From: Tolypeutes matacus
Taxonomy: Eukaryota > Chordata > Mammalia > Cingulata > Chlamyphoridae
DNA length: 64,000 bases
Direction of reading: 5' to 3'
Assembly: GCA_026826555.1 (NCBI GenBank)
Contig: JAKSZT010054568.1
Span: forward strand, 10,994,882-11,058,881
Shown: positions 46,691 to 58,030 of the stretch, one piece after another
Numbering within the stretch: the stretch's first letter is position 1
Layout of the letters: every line of letters begins with the position of its first letter
Notes under the pieces: generated by a model
What the model was told of the DNA's origin: nothing
Seen by the model: the letters and a program-made list of their open reading frames with translations, nothing else
The model's database searches: none
Position numbers and translations under genes: made by a program

Positions 46691-46855
46691 CAAAATGTCT
46701 TAAAAAATGAAGCTAACAAAATAATTGAATAAGTTAATTAATTAGAAAATAAAATAATGAGTTTTTAAAATGTGAAATAAAATACAAAAAGTTAAAAAGA
46801 ATTAAAAATAATAAAAGAAATAAAAGAAAAATAAAAGAAAAATTGGTATTATATC
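46690..46855 (+). repeat. A-rich low-complexity stretch
   Basis: Composed of AAAATAA- and AAAAGAAA-like runs. It occupies the same place relative to the L1 3' UTR as the A15 run at about 47610-47625, so it may be the A-rich segment that follows ORF2 in this lineage. Confidence 0.6.
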
Positions 46856-46879
46856 TTTCATCACTGTAAGATCTGTTGT

Positions 46880-47952
46880 CTTGTATGTACAGTGACATTT
46901 TCTTCCATTTATTCCCCCAATGTCTTATATTTTTTCATTTTATCTTCAAAGAAACTCTAGTTTACAGAAAATTATGTACAGAATATAGGGGATTCCCATA
47001 TACCCAACATCCTCCCCCTTTCCCCCTTTCCCCTATTAATAATATTTTACATGTGGATAGTATATTTGTTACAATTGATGTACAAATATTGAAGCATTGC
47101 TACTAACCATGGTCAATGATTTACTTTATGGTTTACATGTTGGTACATCCACTTTTATGAATTTTGATGAAATTTAACATGGCCTGCATCCATCATTGCA
47201 AAATCATGTAGAACAATTCCATTGGACCCAAAATGCCCCATGTCCCATCTAATCTATTCTTCCCTCACCATCCCCTCAGGACCCATGGCAGGCAACAAGC
47301 TTCACTCCTTGAAGAACAAGATTCATAGTTACTTGAAACAACATTGAGGGCTTGACATACTGGTCTGTCCTCCCCTATTAGGCACCACCTATGCTCTCTA
47401 GAGACTCCTGTTTTCTATTTGAGAACACAGCAGGACTCCCCAGGATGGGAGTCCAACACCTTCCCATTCATTGTGTGGGTCTCCACCCACTGATACAATG
47501 CACTATGACAGGATGAACAGTCACACAAGCCTGTTCCAGGTGCGCCCTATCCCACATGTCCCCCACATCCAACACCCTAAACCAGTAACCCTCCCCTGCC
47601 ATATCAGACAAAAAAAAAAAAAAACAACACAAAAAACCCACATTTCCAATGTTGTAGTTTTAACCACATACCCACAAATGCAAATCCCCCTAGTTCATCT
47701 ACTACCACCCCTGACCCTCCCCCCATTTCCATGGAGAATACACCCCCTCACTCCCCCTCACAGGCCAGCATTGCTCAACCCAATAGCATCACTCCGCCAC
47801 TGTCATGCCCATCCACTGCACAACTACACCCTTCCACCTTGTCATAGATTTTGTCCATTTGGGCATTGGCTCACAATCCTCTTCTCCCTTTCTGTCTTCT
47901 GTAAACCTATCTTTTATACTCTAGCTTTGTGAGTCCGCTCAATTTGCTTAAT
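46880..47952 (-). other. L1 3' UTR, short form
   Basis: Contains the 3' terminal block (about 46930-47240) and the ORF2-proximal block (about 47330-47600), joined without the middle portion seen in 340-1968 and 45520-46690. An A15 run and a C-rich stretch (47640-47850) separate it from the ORF2 stop. Confidence 0.75.
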
Positions 47953-50900
47953 TCATATCATTGAGGTCATGTAATATTTGTCCTTCAGTGCCTGGCTTGC
48001 TTCACTTAACACAAGGTCTTCAAGGTTCATCCATGTTATCCCATGTGTTAATACTGCATTCCTTCTTACAGCTGAGCAATATTCCATTGTATGTATAAAC
48101 CAGAGTTTGCTTATCCATTCATCTGTTGACGAACATTTGGGTTGTTTTCAACTTTTGGCAATAGTAAATAATGTCACTATTAACATTGGTGTGCACATAT
48201 CTGTTTGTATCCCTGCTTTTCTGAGTATATACCCAGCAGTGGGATTGCAGGATCACATGGTAGTTCTATAGGTAGCTTCCTGATGAACTGGTAGACTGTC
48301 CTCCACAATCATTACACCATCCTGCATTCCCACCAGCAGTGGATGAGGGCTCCCATTACTCCACATCCTCTCCAACACTTATAGTCCTCTCTTTTTTTAA
48401 TAGTAGCCAGTCTAATGGGTGTAAGATGATATGTCATTGTAGTTTGGATTTCTAGTTCCCTTATTACTAGTGATATTGAACATCTTTTCATGTGTTTTTT
48501 AGCCATTTGTATTTCTTTTTTGGAGAAGTGTCTATACAAATCACTTGCCCATTTTTAAAAATGGGTTGTCTCTTTACTTTCAGGTGTAAGATTTCTTTAT
48601 ATATACTTTATATTAGGCCCTGATCAGATATATAGTTACCAAATATTTTCTCCCATTGAGTAGGCTACCTTTTCACTTTTTTGACAAACTCCTTTGAGGT
48701 GCAAAAGTTTTTAATTGTGAGTAGGTTCCATTTATCTACTTTTTCTTTCATTGCTCATACTTTGGGTGTAAAGTTCATGAAACCATTTCCTAATACAAGA
48801 TCTGTAGATGGGTCCCTATGTTATATTCCAAGATCTTTATGGTTTTGGCTCTTATATTTAGATCTTTGATCCATCTTGTGTTAATTTTTGTATAAGGTGT
48901 GAGATGGTGTTCCTCTCTCAGTCTTTTGGATATGGATATCCAGGTCTCCAAACAGCATTTTTTGAAGAGACCATTCTCTCCTAGTTGAGTGGCCTTTGTG
49001 GCCTTGTCGAATATCAGTTGACTGTATATGTGAGGCTCTACATCAGAACTCTCAATTCAGTTTGATTGGTCAGTATGTCTATCCTTGTGCCAATACCATG
49101 CAATTTTGACCACTGCAGCTTTGAAGTATGTTTTAAAGTCAGGTAGTGTGATTCCTCCTATTTTTTTTTCTCAATATGTCTTTGGATATTCAGGGTCCCT
49201 TGCCCTTCCTAATAAATTTCATAATTAGCTTTTCCAATTCAGTAAAAAATGCTGTGGTAATTTTTATTGGGATTGCATTAAAACTGTAAAATGGTTTGGG
49301 TAGAATAGACATCTTAATGAAGTTTAGTCTTCCTATCCATGAACAGGGAATATTCTTCCATTTATTTAGGTCTTCTTTGATTTCCTTTAACAGTGTTGTA
49401 TATTTTTCTGTGTACAAGTCATTTACATCTTTAGTTAAAAATTTCCTAGGTATTTGATTCTTTTAGTTGCTATTATAAATGGCATTTTTTTTCTTGATTT
49501 CCTCCTCAGATTGCTCATTATTGGTGTACAGAAATACTACTGATTTTTGCACATTATCTTATAGCCTGCCATTTTACTGAACTTATTTATAAGCTCTAGA
49601 AGCTTTATTGTAGGTTTCTCAGGACTTTGAGGTATAGGATCATGTCATCTGGGTGCCTTTTACTTCTTCATTTCCAATTTGGATGCTTTATATATATTTT
49701 TCTTGCCTAAGTGCTCAAGCAAGTACTTCTAACACAATGTTAAATAAGAGTGGTAACACATGGCATCCTTGTCAAGTTCAGATCTTAGTGGGAAAGATTT
49801 TAGGATTTCATCATTGAGTATGATATTACCTTTGGGTTTTTCATATATACCCTTTACCATGTGGAGGAAGTTTCCTTCTCTTCCTATCTTTTGAAGTGTT
49901 TTTATCAGGAAAGGGTGCTGCATTTTGTCAAATGCTTTTCCTGCATCTACAGAGATGATCATGTGATTTATTTTTTTGATCTGTTTATGTGGTATATTAC
50001 ACTGATGGATTTTATTATGTTAAATCATACTTTCATACCAGGGATGAAACCCACTTGGTCATGGTGTATAATTCTTTTGATGTATTGCTGAATATGATTA
50101 GCAAGTATTTTATTGAAGTTTTAGCATCTAGTTTCATCAGAGAGATTGGTCTATAGTTTTCCTTTCTAGTGGCATCTTTGTTTGGCTTTGACATTAAGGT
50201 GATGTTGGCATCATAGAATGAGTTAGTCACTGTCCCCTCCACTTCTATTTTTTAGAAGAGTTTATGCAGGATTGGTGTTAATTCTTTCCAGAATGTTTGG
50301 TATAATTCACCTGTGAAGCCATCTGGCCCTGGGCTCTTCTTAGTTGGGAAGTTTTTTGATAACTGATTCTATCTCACTACTTGTGTTTGGCCTGTTGAGC
50401 TTATCAATTTCTTCTTTCATCAATGTAGGCTGCTTGTGTGTTTCCAGGAATTTGTCCATTTCCTCTAAATTATCCATCTTGTTGGCAAACAATTTTTTAA
50501 GTATCCTCTTATGATACTTTTAATTTCTGTGGGGTCAGTGGTGATATCCCTTTCTTTGTTTCTTACTTTATGTATTTGCATTTTCTCTCTTTTTCTTTGT
50601 TAGTCTAGCTAAGGGTTTGTCAATTTTATTAATATTCTCAAAGAACCAGCTTTTGGTTTTATAGATTTTTTCCCAGGGTTTTCTTATTTTCAATTTCATT
50701 TATCTCTGCTCTAATCTTTGTTATTTCCTTCTTTCTACTTCCTTTATGGTTAGTTTGTTTTTCTTTTTCTAATTCCTCCAGGTGTGTAGTTAGGTCTTTG
50801 ATTTTAGCACTTTCTTCTTTTTTAATATTGGCATTTATGGTTATATATTTCCCTCTCAGTACAGCTTTTGCTGTATCCCATAGGTTTTGCTAAGTTGTGT

Positions 50901-51727
50901 TGTCATTTTCATTCGTTCAAGGTACTTACTGATTTCTTTTGCAATTTCCTTCTTCACCCACTGATTGTCTAATAGTGTGTTGTTTAACATTAAATCTTTG
51001 TACTTAATCTGCTTCTCTGCCCCTTACTGATTTCCAGCTTCATTCCATTGTGGTCAAAGTAATTACTATGTATAATTTCAGTCTTTCTGAATAAATTGAG
51101 AGTTGTTCTGTGGCCTAGAATGTGGTCTATCCTGGAGAATGATATATGTGCACTTGAGAAGAATGTATATTCCACTGTATTTGGGTTAATGTTCTGTATA
51201 TGTCTATTGAGTCCAGAACCTCTAATGTATTCAACATCTTTGTTTCTTTATTGATTCTCTTTCAAGATATTCTGTCTAATGGTGATAATGGTGTATTAAA
51301 GTCCCCCACTATAGTTGTAGACTCATCTATTTTTTCCACTGTTTTTCAATGTTTGCTTCATGTATTTTAAGGTGCCCTGGTTAGGTGCATAAATATGATT
51401 GTTCTTTCTTCTTGTTAGATTACCTCTTTTATTAGCATGTGGTGTACTTCTTGTCTCTTACAATAGGTTTACTATTAAAGTCTATTTTGTCTGATATTAG
51501 TATAGCTACTCCCACCCTTTTTTATTATTGTTTGCATGTAAAATTGTTTTCCAACCGTTCACTTTCAGCCTCCTTGCTTCTGTGGGTCTAAGGTGAGTTT
51601 CTTGCAGACAGCATATAAATGTGTCATATTTCCTTATCCAATCTGCCAATCTGTGTCTCTTGTTTGGAGAGTTTAATCCATTTATGTTCAATGTTATTAT
51701 TGTACAGGAATTACTTACATTAGCCAT
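47953..51727 (-). pseudogene. L1 ORF2 (endonuclease / reverse transcriptase), broken
   Basis: ORF2p nicks DNA and reverse-transcribes L1 RNA. The start is taken at the ATG at 51727, just before ITLNINGLNSPNKRHRLADW. The endonuclease keeps the conserved Asn of LNING, the Glu of QETHL, and the SRIDHILGH block at 50990-51175. Reverse transcriptase blocks are PNKDATRKENYRPISLM (50033-50242) and DAGKAFDKMQHPFLIKTL (49729-49962). The FADD catalytic box reads HPDD near 49640-49660. C-terminal blocks lie at 49190-49417 and 48312-48539. The span is about 1258 codons against about 1275 in human L1. Several stops and frameshifts separate the open pieces. Confidence 0.88.
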
Positions 51728-52229
51728 GTTATCTTTAGGTTTAAGTATGCCATATGTTGTTTTTATATCTCTTTTTATCTTTTTAGTTATTCTTATACTT
51801 TCCTCCAACTCTCTCTCTCTTGTTTTTTTTCTTTTCAACCTGCAGAACTCCCTTTAGTATTTCTTGAAGGGCAGGTTTCTTATTGACAAACTCTCTTAAT
51901 TTCTGTTTATCTGTGAATATTTTGAACTATACCTCATTTTTGAATGCTAGCTTTGCTGGATCGAGAATTCTTGGCTGGAAGTTTTTTTCTTTGACAACTT
52001 AACTATGACATACCACTGTCTTCTTGCCTCCATGGTTTCAGATGAGAAATCAGCACTTAATCTTATTGAGCTTCCCTTATATGTGATGGATCTCTTTTCT
52101 TTTGCTGCTTTCAGTATTCTCTGTCTTGAGCATGGGTCAATTTGACAAGTATATATCTTGGAGTAGGCCTGTTAGGATTTATACTGTTTGCAATGTGCTG
52201 CACTTCCTGGATATGTACATCCACGTCTC

Positions 52230-52766
52230 TCAATAGAGTTGGGAAATATCATCCATTATTTCCTCCAACACTTCTTCAGACCCCTTTCCATTCTTTTCTC
52301 CTTCTGGGATGCCTATAGTGTGTATGTTTGTGCATTTCATGTTGTCATTCAAGTCCCTAAGTCCCTGCTGAGTTTTTTCTATCTTTTTAACTGTCTGTTC
52401 TATTATCTGTCTGGTTTCAGATGTCCTGTCTTCCATATCACTAATTCTTTCCTCTGCCTGTTTGAATCTGCTGGTATGTGCTTCCAGTGTGTTTTTGATT
52501 TCTTGCATTGTGCCATTCATCACCATCATATCCATTATCTTTTTATGTATGTTTACAATTTCTTTGGTATGTTCTCCCAGTTTCTTCTTAATATCCTTAA
52601 TCTCTTTCTTCATTTCATTAAGTTGATTCATGATATTTGTTTGGATATTTCTGATGAACTGTTCCATGTTCTGCATCTCCTCCTGTTTTTCAGTTTGTTT
52701 GTTAGACGGGGCCATGTCTTCCTGTTTCTTAGTATGGCTTGTAATTTTTTGTTGGTGTCCAGGCAT
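52230..52766 (-). pseudogene. L1 ORF1 (RNA-binding chaperone), C-terminally truncated
   Basis: An open frame of 178 codons. ORF1p is the trimeric RNA-binding partner of ORF2p. The N-terminal half is Glu/Lys/Gln-rich with heptad-like spacing (about residues 30-130, coiled coil). It is followed by the start of the RRM domain (CTNIHTIGIPEGE at about 149-161, EEVLEEIMDD). A stop then cuts the protein before the rest of the RRM and the C-terminal domain, whose codons continue, broken, toward about 51840. Human ORF1p is 338 residues. The 203-codon plus frame at 52188-52799 is its complement. Confidence 0.88.
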
Positions 52767-52914
52767 CTGTTTATTTTGATAGTTTTATTTGGTGGTTAGC
52801 TTCTCTTTCTACTCTAGTCTTTTATTTTGTTGTTTTTTTGTGTTTGGTAAGGTTTCACTTTGACATTTTGTTCCTCTTATTCTATTTCCTTGCTGTTGTC
52901 TATGTTCCCTTGAA

Positions 52915-53450
52915 AAAAAAAAGAATTAGGACCAGAAAAAAACATAGAGATAAGATGTGAAAAACAATAATAATAATAGTAATAAAGAAAGTTAGAAGAG
53001 AAACCATACAAGACCTAGGAAAATACATAATTAACCCATGTAAAAAATCATAAGAAGTACAAAGGAATAATAAAGAAGTGGAATCAAAAAAATAAAATGA
53101 GAAGCAAAATAGAGAAAAATATATAGAATGAATTAAAAGGCAGAATGATGAGAGGAGAGGAAAAGAAAAAAGAAAAATGAAGAAAGAAAAATTTAAAAAA
53201 AAGGAAAGAGAAAAAAGAGAGAAATAAAAACAAAAAAATTGAAGACCAAACAAAAAAAGATGGAATGAAAGAAAAACAACAGAAAACAGAAGATAAGAAA
53301 ATGAAGGAAAGAAAAGAAATAATGTAGGTAGAAAAAATTTGGTAAGAGGGGGAAAAAAGGGGAAACAAAGAAAGTGGAAACAACAAACAAGAACAAAACA
53401 GTAGGAACTAAAAACAAAAATAACAACAACAAAACAACCAAGGAAAAACA
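52915..53450 (+). repeat. Long purine-rich (A/G) tract in L1 5' UTR
   Basis: More than 500 bp in which the plus strand is overwhelmingly A and G, with AAAGAAA- and GAAAAA-type units. On the L1 sense strand this is T/C-rich. The T-rich complement gives the long Phe/Leu/Ser-rich frames at 52900-53441, which are not genes. Confidence 0.85.
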
Positions 53451-53694
53451 GCCTTCACTTTTAGGCTACAAAGGAGCTTCTCAGGCTGGCAGTGGTCATC
53501 AGTCAAACCCTGCAGCCTGCCCTCTGCAGGTAATATCCCGGGTTTTAGCGTGTAAAATAAGGAAGGAGAAAAGGAATCTCTAAAAAACATAACAGATCCA
53601 AGAAAACCTAAAATAAAAAGAATGTCTATATGTTCCTTGTAATAAGGTATCAGCATGCCTGATAACCTGGTGGAGCCCTTCTCCACTTCTCTAA

Positions 53695-53767
53695 GGAGAC
53701 AGGGGAATCAAACCAGGGGCCTCGTATATGCAAGTCGGGAATTGCTCCACTGAGCTCAAATATCTCC
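53695..53767 (-). repeat. tRNA-Ala-like (SINE-type) module inside L1 5' UTR
   Basis: Seventy-three bases on the minus strand run from GGAGATA to TGTCTCC; these ends form a 7-bp acceptor-like stem (one G-T wobble). An A-box-like GCTCAGTGG and a B-box-like GGTTTGATTCC (plus 53704-53714) are present, with ATACGAGGCCCCTGG between them as in tRNA-Ala. The D and anticodon arms are distorted, so it is not a functional tRNA. It resembles the tRNA-Ala-derived SINE class known from armadillo (DAS-SINEs). Confidence 0.7.
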
Positions 53768-54283
53768 TTAGGTTAATCAGCCTTCAGAAACCTGTCTGCC
53801 TCCATTCCTCCAGGCATTTTAGGCTAAAGTTTGCTAGAGTCCTGCTGATTAGGTGCCTGTCCCACCCCTCTCTAATCTAGTTCCTCTCTTTCCCCTGGCA
53901 GCTGGTCATGATAGCCTACCTGAGCAGAGACCTCTACCCTCTCCCCATTGGCTTGGGGTCCCTTCCAAGATTCAAAGGGGGTTCAGCTGGCCAAACTCAC
54001 TGCAAAGAAAACACTATCCACCCTCTGTCAGACCCCTCTTCCTCCCAGGGAACATTCCCTACCAGTCCCTTGGCAGCAGCAAGCCAGGGAATCCACCAAG
54101 GCTACTTGCCCTGAGGGCAGGGTATATGTGCTGTTTCCAGCCAAAGTGGTGAGAAACTCATGGTTTTCCTTTGGCTTCTTTAGCTTTCCAGTACCCTCCT
54201 AGATGACTCAGAGCACCTTCCTGTTCTATTTATATCCAAAGCAGCTCCTTTAGATAGGTCCCTGACTTCTCTTTGTTTTTTGG

Positions 54284-54285
<2 letters not shown>

Positions 54286-54314
<29 letters not shown>

Positions 54315-54316
54315 AG
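54286..54316 (+). repeat. (TG)n microsatellite
   Basis: About 13 TG units near the 5' end of the L1. Confidence 0.9.
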
Positions 54317-54335
54317 TGTCAGACTCTATCTACCT

Positions 54336-54360
54336 AATATGGCGCCATTTTCCCGGAAGT
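54336..54360 (-). promoter_or_regulatory. ETS and paired YY1-like motifs at L1 5' end
   Basis: AATATGGCGCCATTTT (54336-54351) contains two inverted YY1-type cores around a GGCGCC palindrome. CCGGAAGT (54353-54360) is an ETS-type site. Human L1 also has a YY1 site within its first 25 bases; the pairing and the adjacent ETS site are seen here. Binding is inferred. Confidence 0.6.
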
Positions 54361-54362
54361 CC

Positions 54363-55154
54363 TTTAATACAAATTAGTGTGGTTTTGTCATGTGTTGCTT
54401 TCTTGGTCTGTGAAGTGTATAACTGGAAGGTAGAGCTGCCCAGGCAAGCTCTATTTACATAGCAATTACCTCAGTGAACTTAATTAATTTTCATACTTTT
54501 TTGCTTAAAAACCAAACTATTTAAGGCTTCGAAATTTTCTCTTAGAGCATTCTTGGCTTTAGCTCATAAGCTTGGATACTCAGTGTTGGTTTGATCTATA
54601 CAATTTGAACTCACACGATGCCATTGTCATTATTGACTGGATTTACTGCAATAGCTACTTGGACTTGCTTTGCCCAAGGGTGGGTGAGAGAGAGCGTTTC
54701 ATGACAAGAAAATTGATTGGGATTTTTGGTTTGTTTCTGTTTTTGCTGTTTGTATGGTAATTATTAAATTACACTGAGAGAATCTGATCCTTTCATTTCT
54801 AGACATTTATCATTCTTTAAAATATAATATATGTACCATTCTGTTTGAAAAGAAGGTCTAGATAAAGGGTATAGAATTTTCTATGTGTGCACAAATGTAT
54901 ATAAGCCAACACATACATTAGATCAGCATTTTTATTGATGTTATTCATATACTATACATCTGCTTCCATATCTATCCATTTGTCTTATTTATGTATTTTT
55001 GCCCCACATTTCTTTATACTTTATGTGTCTGTTTTCAGGAATCATGCCTTTTCCTTGTTCAATTGTATTGTGACTCATATAGGAATTAGAGTTGTATATG
55101 AGGATACAGAACTATTGGGTTTTGCACCTACTCATTAATTACCTTTACTGAAGT
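54363..55154. other. Unassigned AT-rich sequence
   Basis: No gene. The part from about 54900 may be decayed L1 sequence, but I cannot place it. Confidence 0.35.
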
Positions 55155-56300
55155 TCTTCATTTCTTCACAGTACTCCAACACACCCTCTCCTTTCTTTTC
55201 CTTTCAACCAGCTGAATTTCCTTTAGTAATTCTTGTAGCACAGATCTTTTATTGACACAAACTCTCAGTTTCTGTTTATCTGTGAAAATTTTAACAATCT
55301 CCCTTAGTTTTGAAGGATAGTTTTGTTGGATGAAGAAATTTTGGCTGGCAGTTTTTCCCTTCCAGTATCTTAAATATATCATACCACTGCCTTTTGCCTC
55401 CATAATTCTGATGAGAAATCAGAACTTAGCCTTGTTGAGGACACTTGTTTGTGATGAATCATTTTCTCTTGCTGCTTTCAGAATTCTCTCTGTAATTTTG
55501 CTATTTGACATTCTGATATTAGAATATGTCTTGGACTATATCTATTAGAATTTATTCTGTGTGGAGTACCTTGCTGTTCTTGGACATGTATATTTATGTC
55601 TTTCATAAGAGTTGGGAAATTTTTGGCCATTATTTCCTCAAATATTCTTTCTATCCCCTTTCCCTTCCCATCTAACTTATTTTTGTTCTCTTCTATTGTG
55701 CCTTTCATCCCCATAATTTCTCTTATGTTTCTTTTTAAACTTTTAAAATCGTCTTTATGCTCACAAATTGTCTTCTTAATATCCTTTATCTCTTTATGCA
55801 TGTTTTCCTTCATCTCCTTGAATTGATTTAGAAGATTTGTTTGAACTTCTTTGATAAGTTATTCTAAATTCTGTGTCTCCTTTGAAGTTTTCATTTGTTC
55901 CCTTGACTGAGCCATTTTTCCTGTTTGTTAGCACAGTTTGTAATTTCTTACTGAAGTCTGGGCATCTGATTATTTTGAAGTGTTAATTCTGAAAGTCAGT
56001 TTCTCTCTCTCTGACTGTGGTTTTATTGTTGATTGGCTTTGTGATAAGGTTCTTTGACATTTGGTCCAACTTTTCTGGTCCTATAGAGTAGCCCATGTTC
56101 AACTGTTCAGATGTCTCAACTCTTCTTCACCTGATTCTTCCCCTGAAAATGTATTGCAATTTTTAAGATGACACTTTTAGTGCAATTGTTTCACCTCCAG
56201 AAGAAAGCTCCCTTTCCTCTGTTCCTTCTCCAGGAAACTTAATTTGTTCTATTTGTAAGCAGATTTTTTTCCCCCAGCTCTTATGATTTTTTTTTTTTTT
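55155..56300 (-). mobile_element. L1 ORF1 and 5' UTR fragment
   Basis: Minus-strand ORF1 codons are clearest at 55478-55813: a Lys/Glu/Ile-rich helix, then IFEEIMAKNFPTLMKDINIHV (here in 20-residue reach) and NSNRYSPRHILI, the conserved RRM-to-CTD segment of L1 ORF1p. Further ORF1 C-terminal sequence extends to about 55160. Sequence past 55960 is probable 5' UTR. Broken by stops. Confidence 0.75.
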
Positions 56301-56399
56301 CTGTTCTGGGACTCTTCTTGTCTTACAATCTCCCTTTTTGTTCTGTTAGGATGTTCTAATTCCACTTTTTTTTCTTGTTACGATATTCCAAAGACTAAC

Positions 56400-57263
56400 G
56401 AACAAACTTTTTACCAATTCTACACAGGTTAACACTCAGCTTTCCTTTCTCTAGCTTTATTCTATTTTCTGGTGACCCATATTCTAGTTTTAACTTCATG
56501 AGTTAGCTCAATATATTTTGTTCATAATAGCGCAATCATACAGTGTTTGTCCTTTTGTGTCTGGCTTGCTTCACTCACATAATGTCCTCCAGGTTCATCC
56601 ATGTTGTCATATGCTTCACAACTTCATGTCTTCTTACAGCTGCATAATTTTCTATCATGTGTATACATCACAATTTGTTTATCCATTCATTGGTTGATTA
56701 ACACCTGGGTTGTTTCCATCTTCGGGTAATTATGAATAATGCCACTTTAAACATCTGTATGCAGATGTCTGTTCATGTCGCTGCTCTCATTTTTTCTGGA
56801 TATATACCTAGTAATGGTATTTCTGGGTCACGTGGCAAATCTATATTCAAATTCCTTAACAGACTACCAAACAGTCCTCCACAGTGGCTGTACCATAAGC
56901 ATTCCTATCTCTCCACATCTTCTCCAACACTTGTAGTTTTCTATCTTTTTAATAGTGACCATTCTAAGGGGTGTGAAATGATATCTTATTGTAGCTTTGA
57001 TTGGAATTTCCCTAATAGCTAGTGATGTTGAATATTTTTTCATGTGTTTTTTCACTATTTTTATCCCCTTTATTTTTGAAGGATAATTTTGCTGAAAATA
57101 GATTTCTTGGTTGACAGCTCTTTCTTTTTTTTCTTTGTACCACTTTTCTGGCCTCCATATTTTTTGGTGAGAAATCGACTGATGGTCAGATATAAATTTT
57201 TGGCTTATTTCTGCATTCAAGATGTTTTGTCTTTAATTCCATACTTTTCAGAAGTTTATTATA
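56400..57263 (-). mobile_element. Internally deleted L1: ORF2 end fused to ORF1 region
   Basis: From the left: 3' UTR, then ORF2 C-terminal codons (KKHMKKYSTSLAIREIPIKA within 56864-57220). At about 57060 the sequence jumps directly to the ORF1 C-terminal region ('tgaaggataattttgctgaa'). Nearly all of ORF2 is therefore missing. The ORF1 part continues at 58031 beyond an inserted LTR. The 118-codon frame across the joint is accidental, because ORF1 is not read in its own frame. Confidence 0.7.
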
Positions 57264-58030
57264 TGTAAAGTAGTTAGAATTAATGGACCTACAAAAATGC
57301 CCATATCTAATTCCTGGAAACTGTGAATACATTACCTTACCTGGCAAAGGAATTAAAGATCCTTAAATTAAGGCTCTTGAGATGGAAATATTATCCTGTG
57401 TTATTTGAGTGGGTCCAAGTGACAAGGGTCACTACAATAGGAAGGCAGGCATGTCAGAGATGGTATAGGAGACATGATGATGAAAGAAGAGGTGAGAGAG
57501 AGAGAGAGATGGGCAGAAGGAGGCATGGGGAGAGGGAGAGGGAGGGAGAAGGAAGGAGAAGGGGGGGAGGAGAGGGTGAGGGAAGGACAGGGAGGGAGAG
57601 GGTGGGAGAAGGAAGGAGAGAGAGAGGGAAGGACAGGGAGAGGGAGTGGGAGGGGAGGGGGAGAGAGAAGGAAAGGGAGAGGGAGGAGGGGGAGGAGAAG
57701 AGGGAGACAGAGCGAGAAAGGGAGGAGGAGAGGGAAGGAGGGAGAGGGAGAGGAAAATACCGAGATTTGAAGATGTTATGCTGCTACGCTGCTGGTTTTG
57801 AAGGTGAAGGAAGAAGCCATGAGCTAAAGAACGTGGGCAGCCTCTAGAAGCCAAAAAAAAAAAAAAAGGTAAGGAAACAGATTTTTCCCTAGAGGCTCCA
57901 GAAGGAATGCAGCCTTGCTGATACCTTGATTTTAGGGCTTCTGACCTCCATAATTTTTCCTGACCTCCATGATCTTTTAAGCCACTAATTTTGAAGTGAT
58001 TTATTAGAACAGTAGTAGGAAACTAATACA
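57264..58030 (+). mobile_element. MLT1-like LTR (ERVL-MaLR)
   Basis: The phrase order fits a MaLR LTR on the plus strand: 'gaatacattaccttacctgg', 'aaggctcttgagatgga', 'gagtgggtccaagtgacaag', 'agcctctagaagcc', 'gctgataccttgattttagg', ending 'ggaaactaataca'. It lies inside an L1 ORF1 region that resumes at 58031, so it is younger than that L1. A purine tract of about 275 bp enlarges it. The TSD is not clear. Confidence 0.8.
57484..57759 (+). repeat. Purine (GGGAGA/GAAGGA) low-complexity expansion
   Basis: Almost pure A/G with few pyrimidines, located where MaLR LTRs have only a short purine segment. It produces Arg/Glu/Gly-rich and, on the other strand, Pro/Ser/Leu-rich open frames that are artefacts. 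Confidence 0.92.

Larger units (their letters stand above)
46880..54362 (-). mobile_element. Near-complete L1 (minus strand), inactive
   Basis: A full L1 layout read on the minus strand: 5' UTR (54362-52767), ORF1 (from 52766), ORF2 (51727-47953) and 3' UTR (47952 to about 46880). It is about 7.5 kb, longer than the roughly 6 kb of human L1, mainly through long UTRs. Both frames are broken, so it is not autonomous. I found no convincing TSD, and the 3' boundary is approximate. The 3' UTR lacks the roughly 1-kb middle part present in 340-1968. Confidence 0.88.
52767..54362 (-). promoter_or_regulatory. L1 5' UTR / promoter region
   Basis: About 1.6 kb upstream of ORF1. From 5' to 3' on the minus strand it holds an ETS/YY1-like motif block (54336-54360), an AC-rich dinucleotide run (TG on the plus strand), a GC-richer portion (about 53780-54240), a tRNA-like module (53695-53767) and a long pyrimidine tract (53450-52915). 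Its role as a promoter is inferred from position and motifs. Confidence 0.7.

Noticed and set aside
52188..52799. Longest open frame (203 codons, plus strand), Phe/Leu/Cys-rich and membrane-like
   Set aside because: It is the complement of the L1 ORF1 coiled-coil region (52230-52766, minus). Lys/Glu-rich codons give hydrophobic residues on the opposite strand.
53695..53767. Functional tRNA-Ala gene
   Set aside because: D and anticodon arms are distorted and the unit lies inside an L1 5' UTR. Better read as a tRNA-derived SINE-type module.
57323..57847. 174-codon Arg/Glu/Gly-rich frame and overlapping Pro/Ser/Leu-rich frame on the other strand
   Set aside because: Translation of the purine expansion inside an LTR. 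Low-complexity DNA stays open in several frames.
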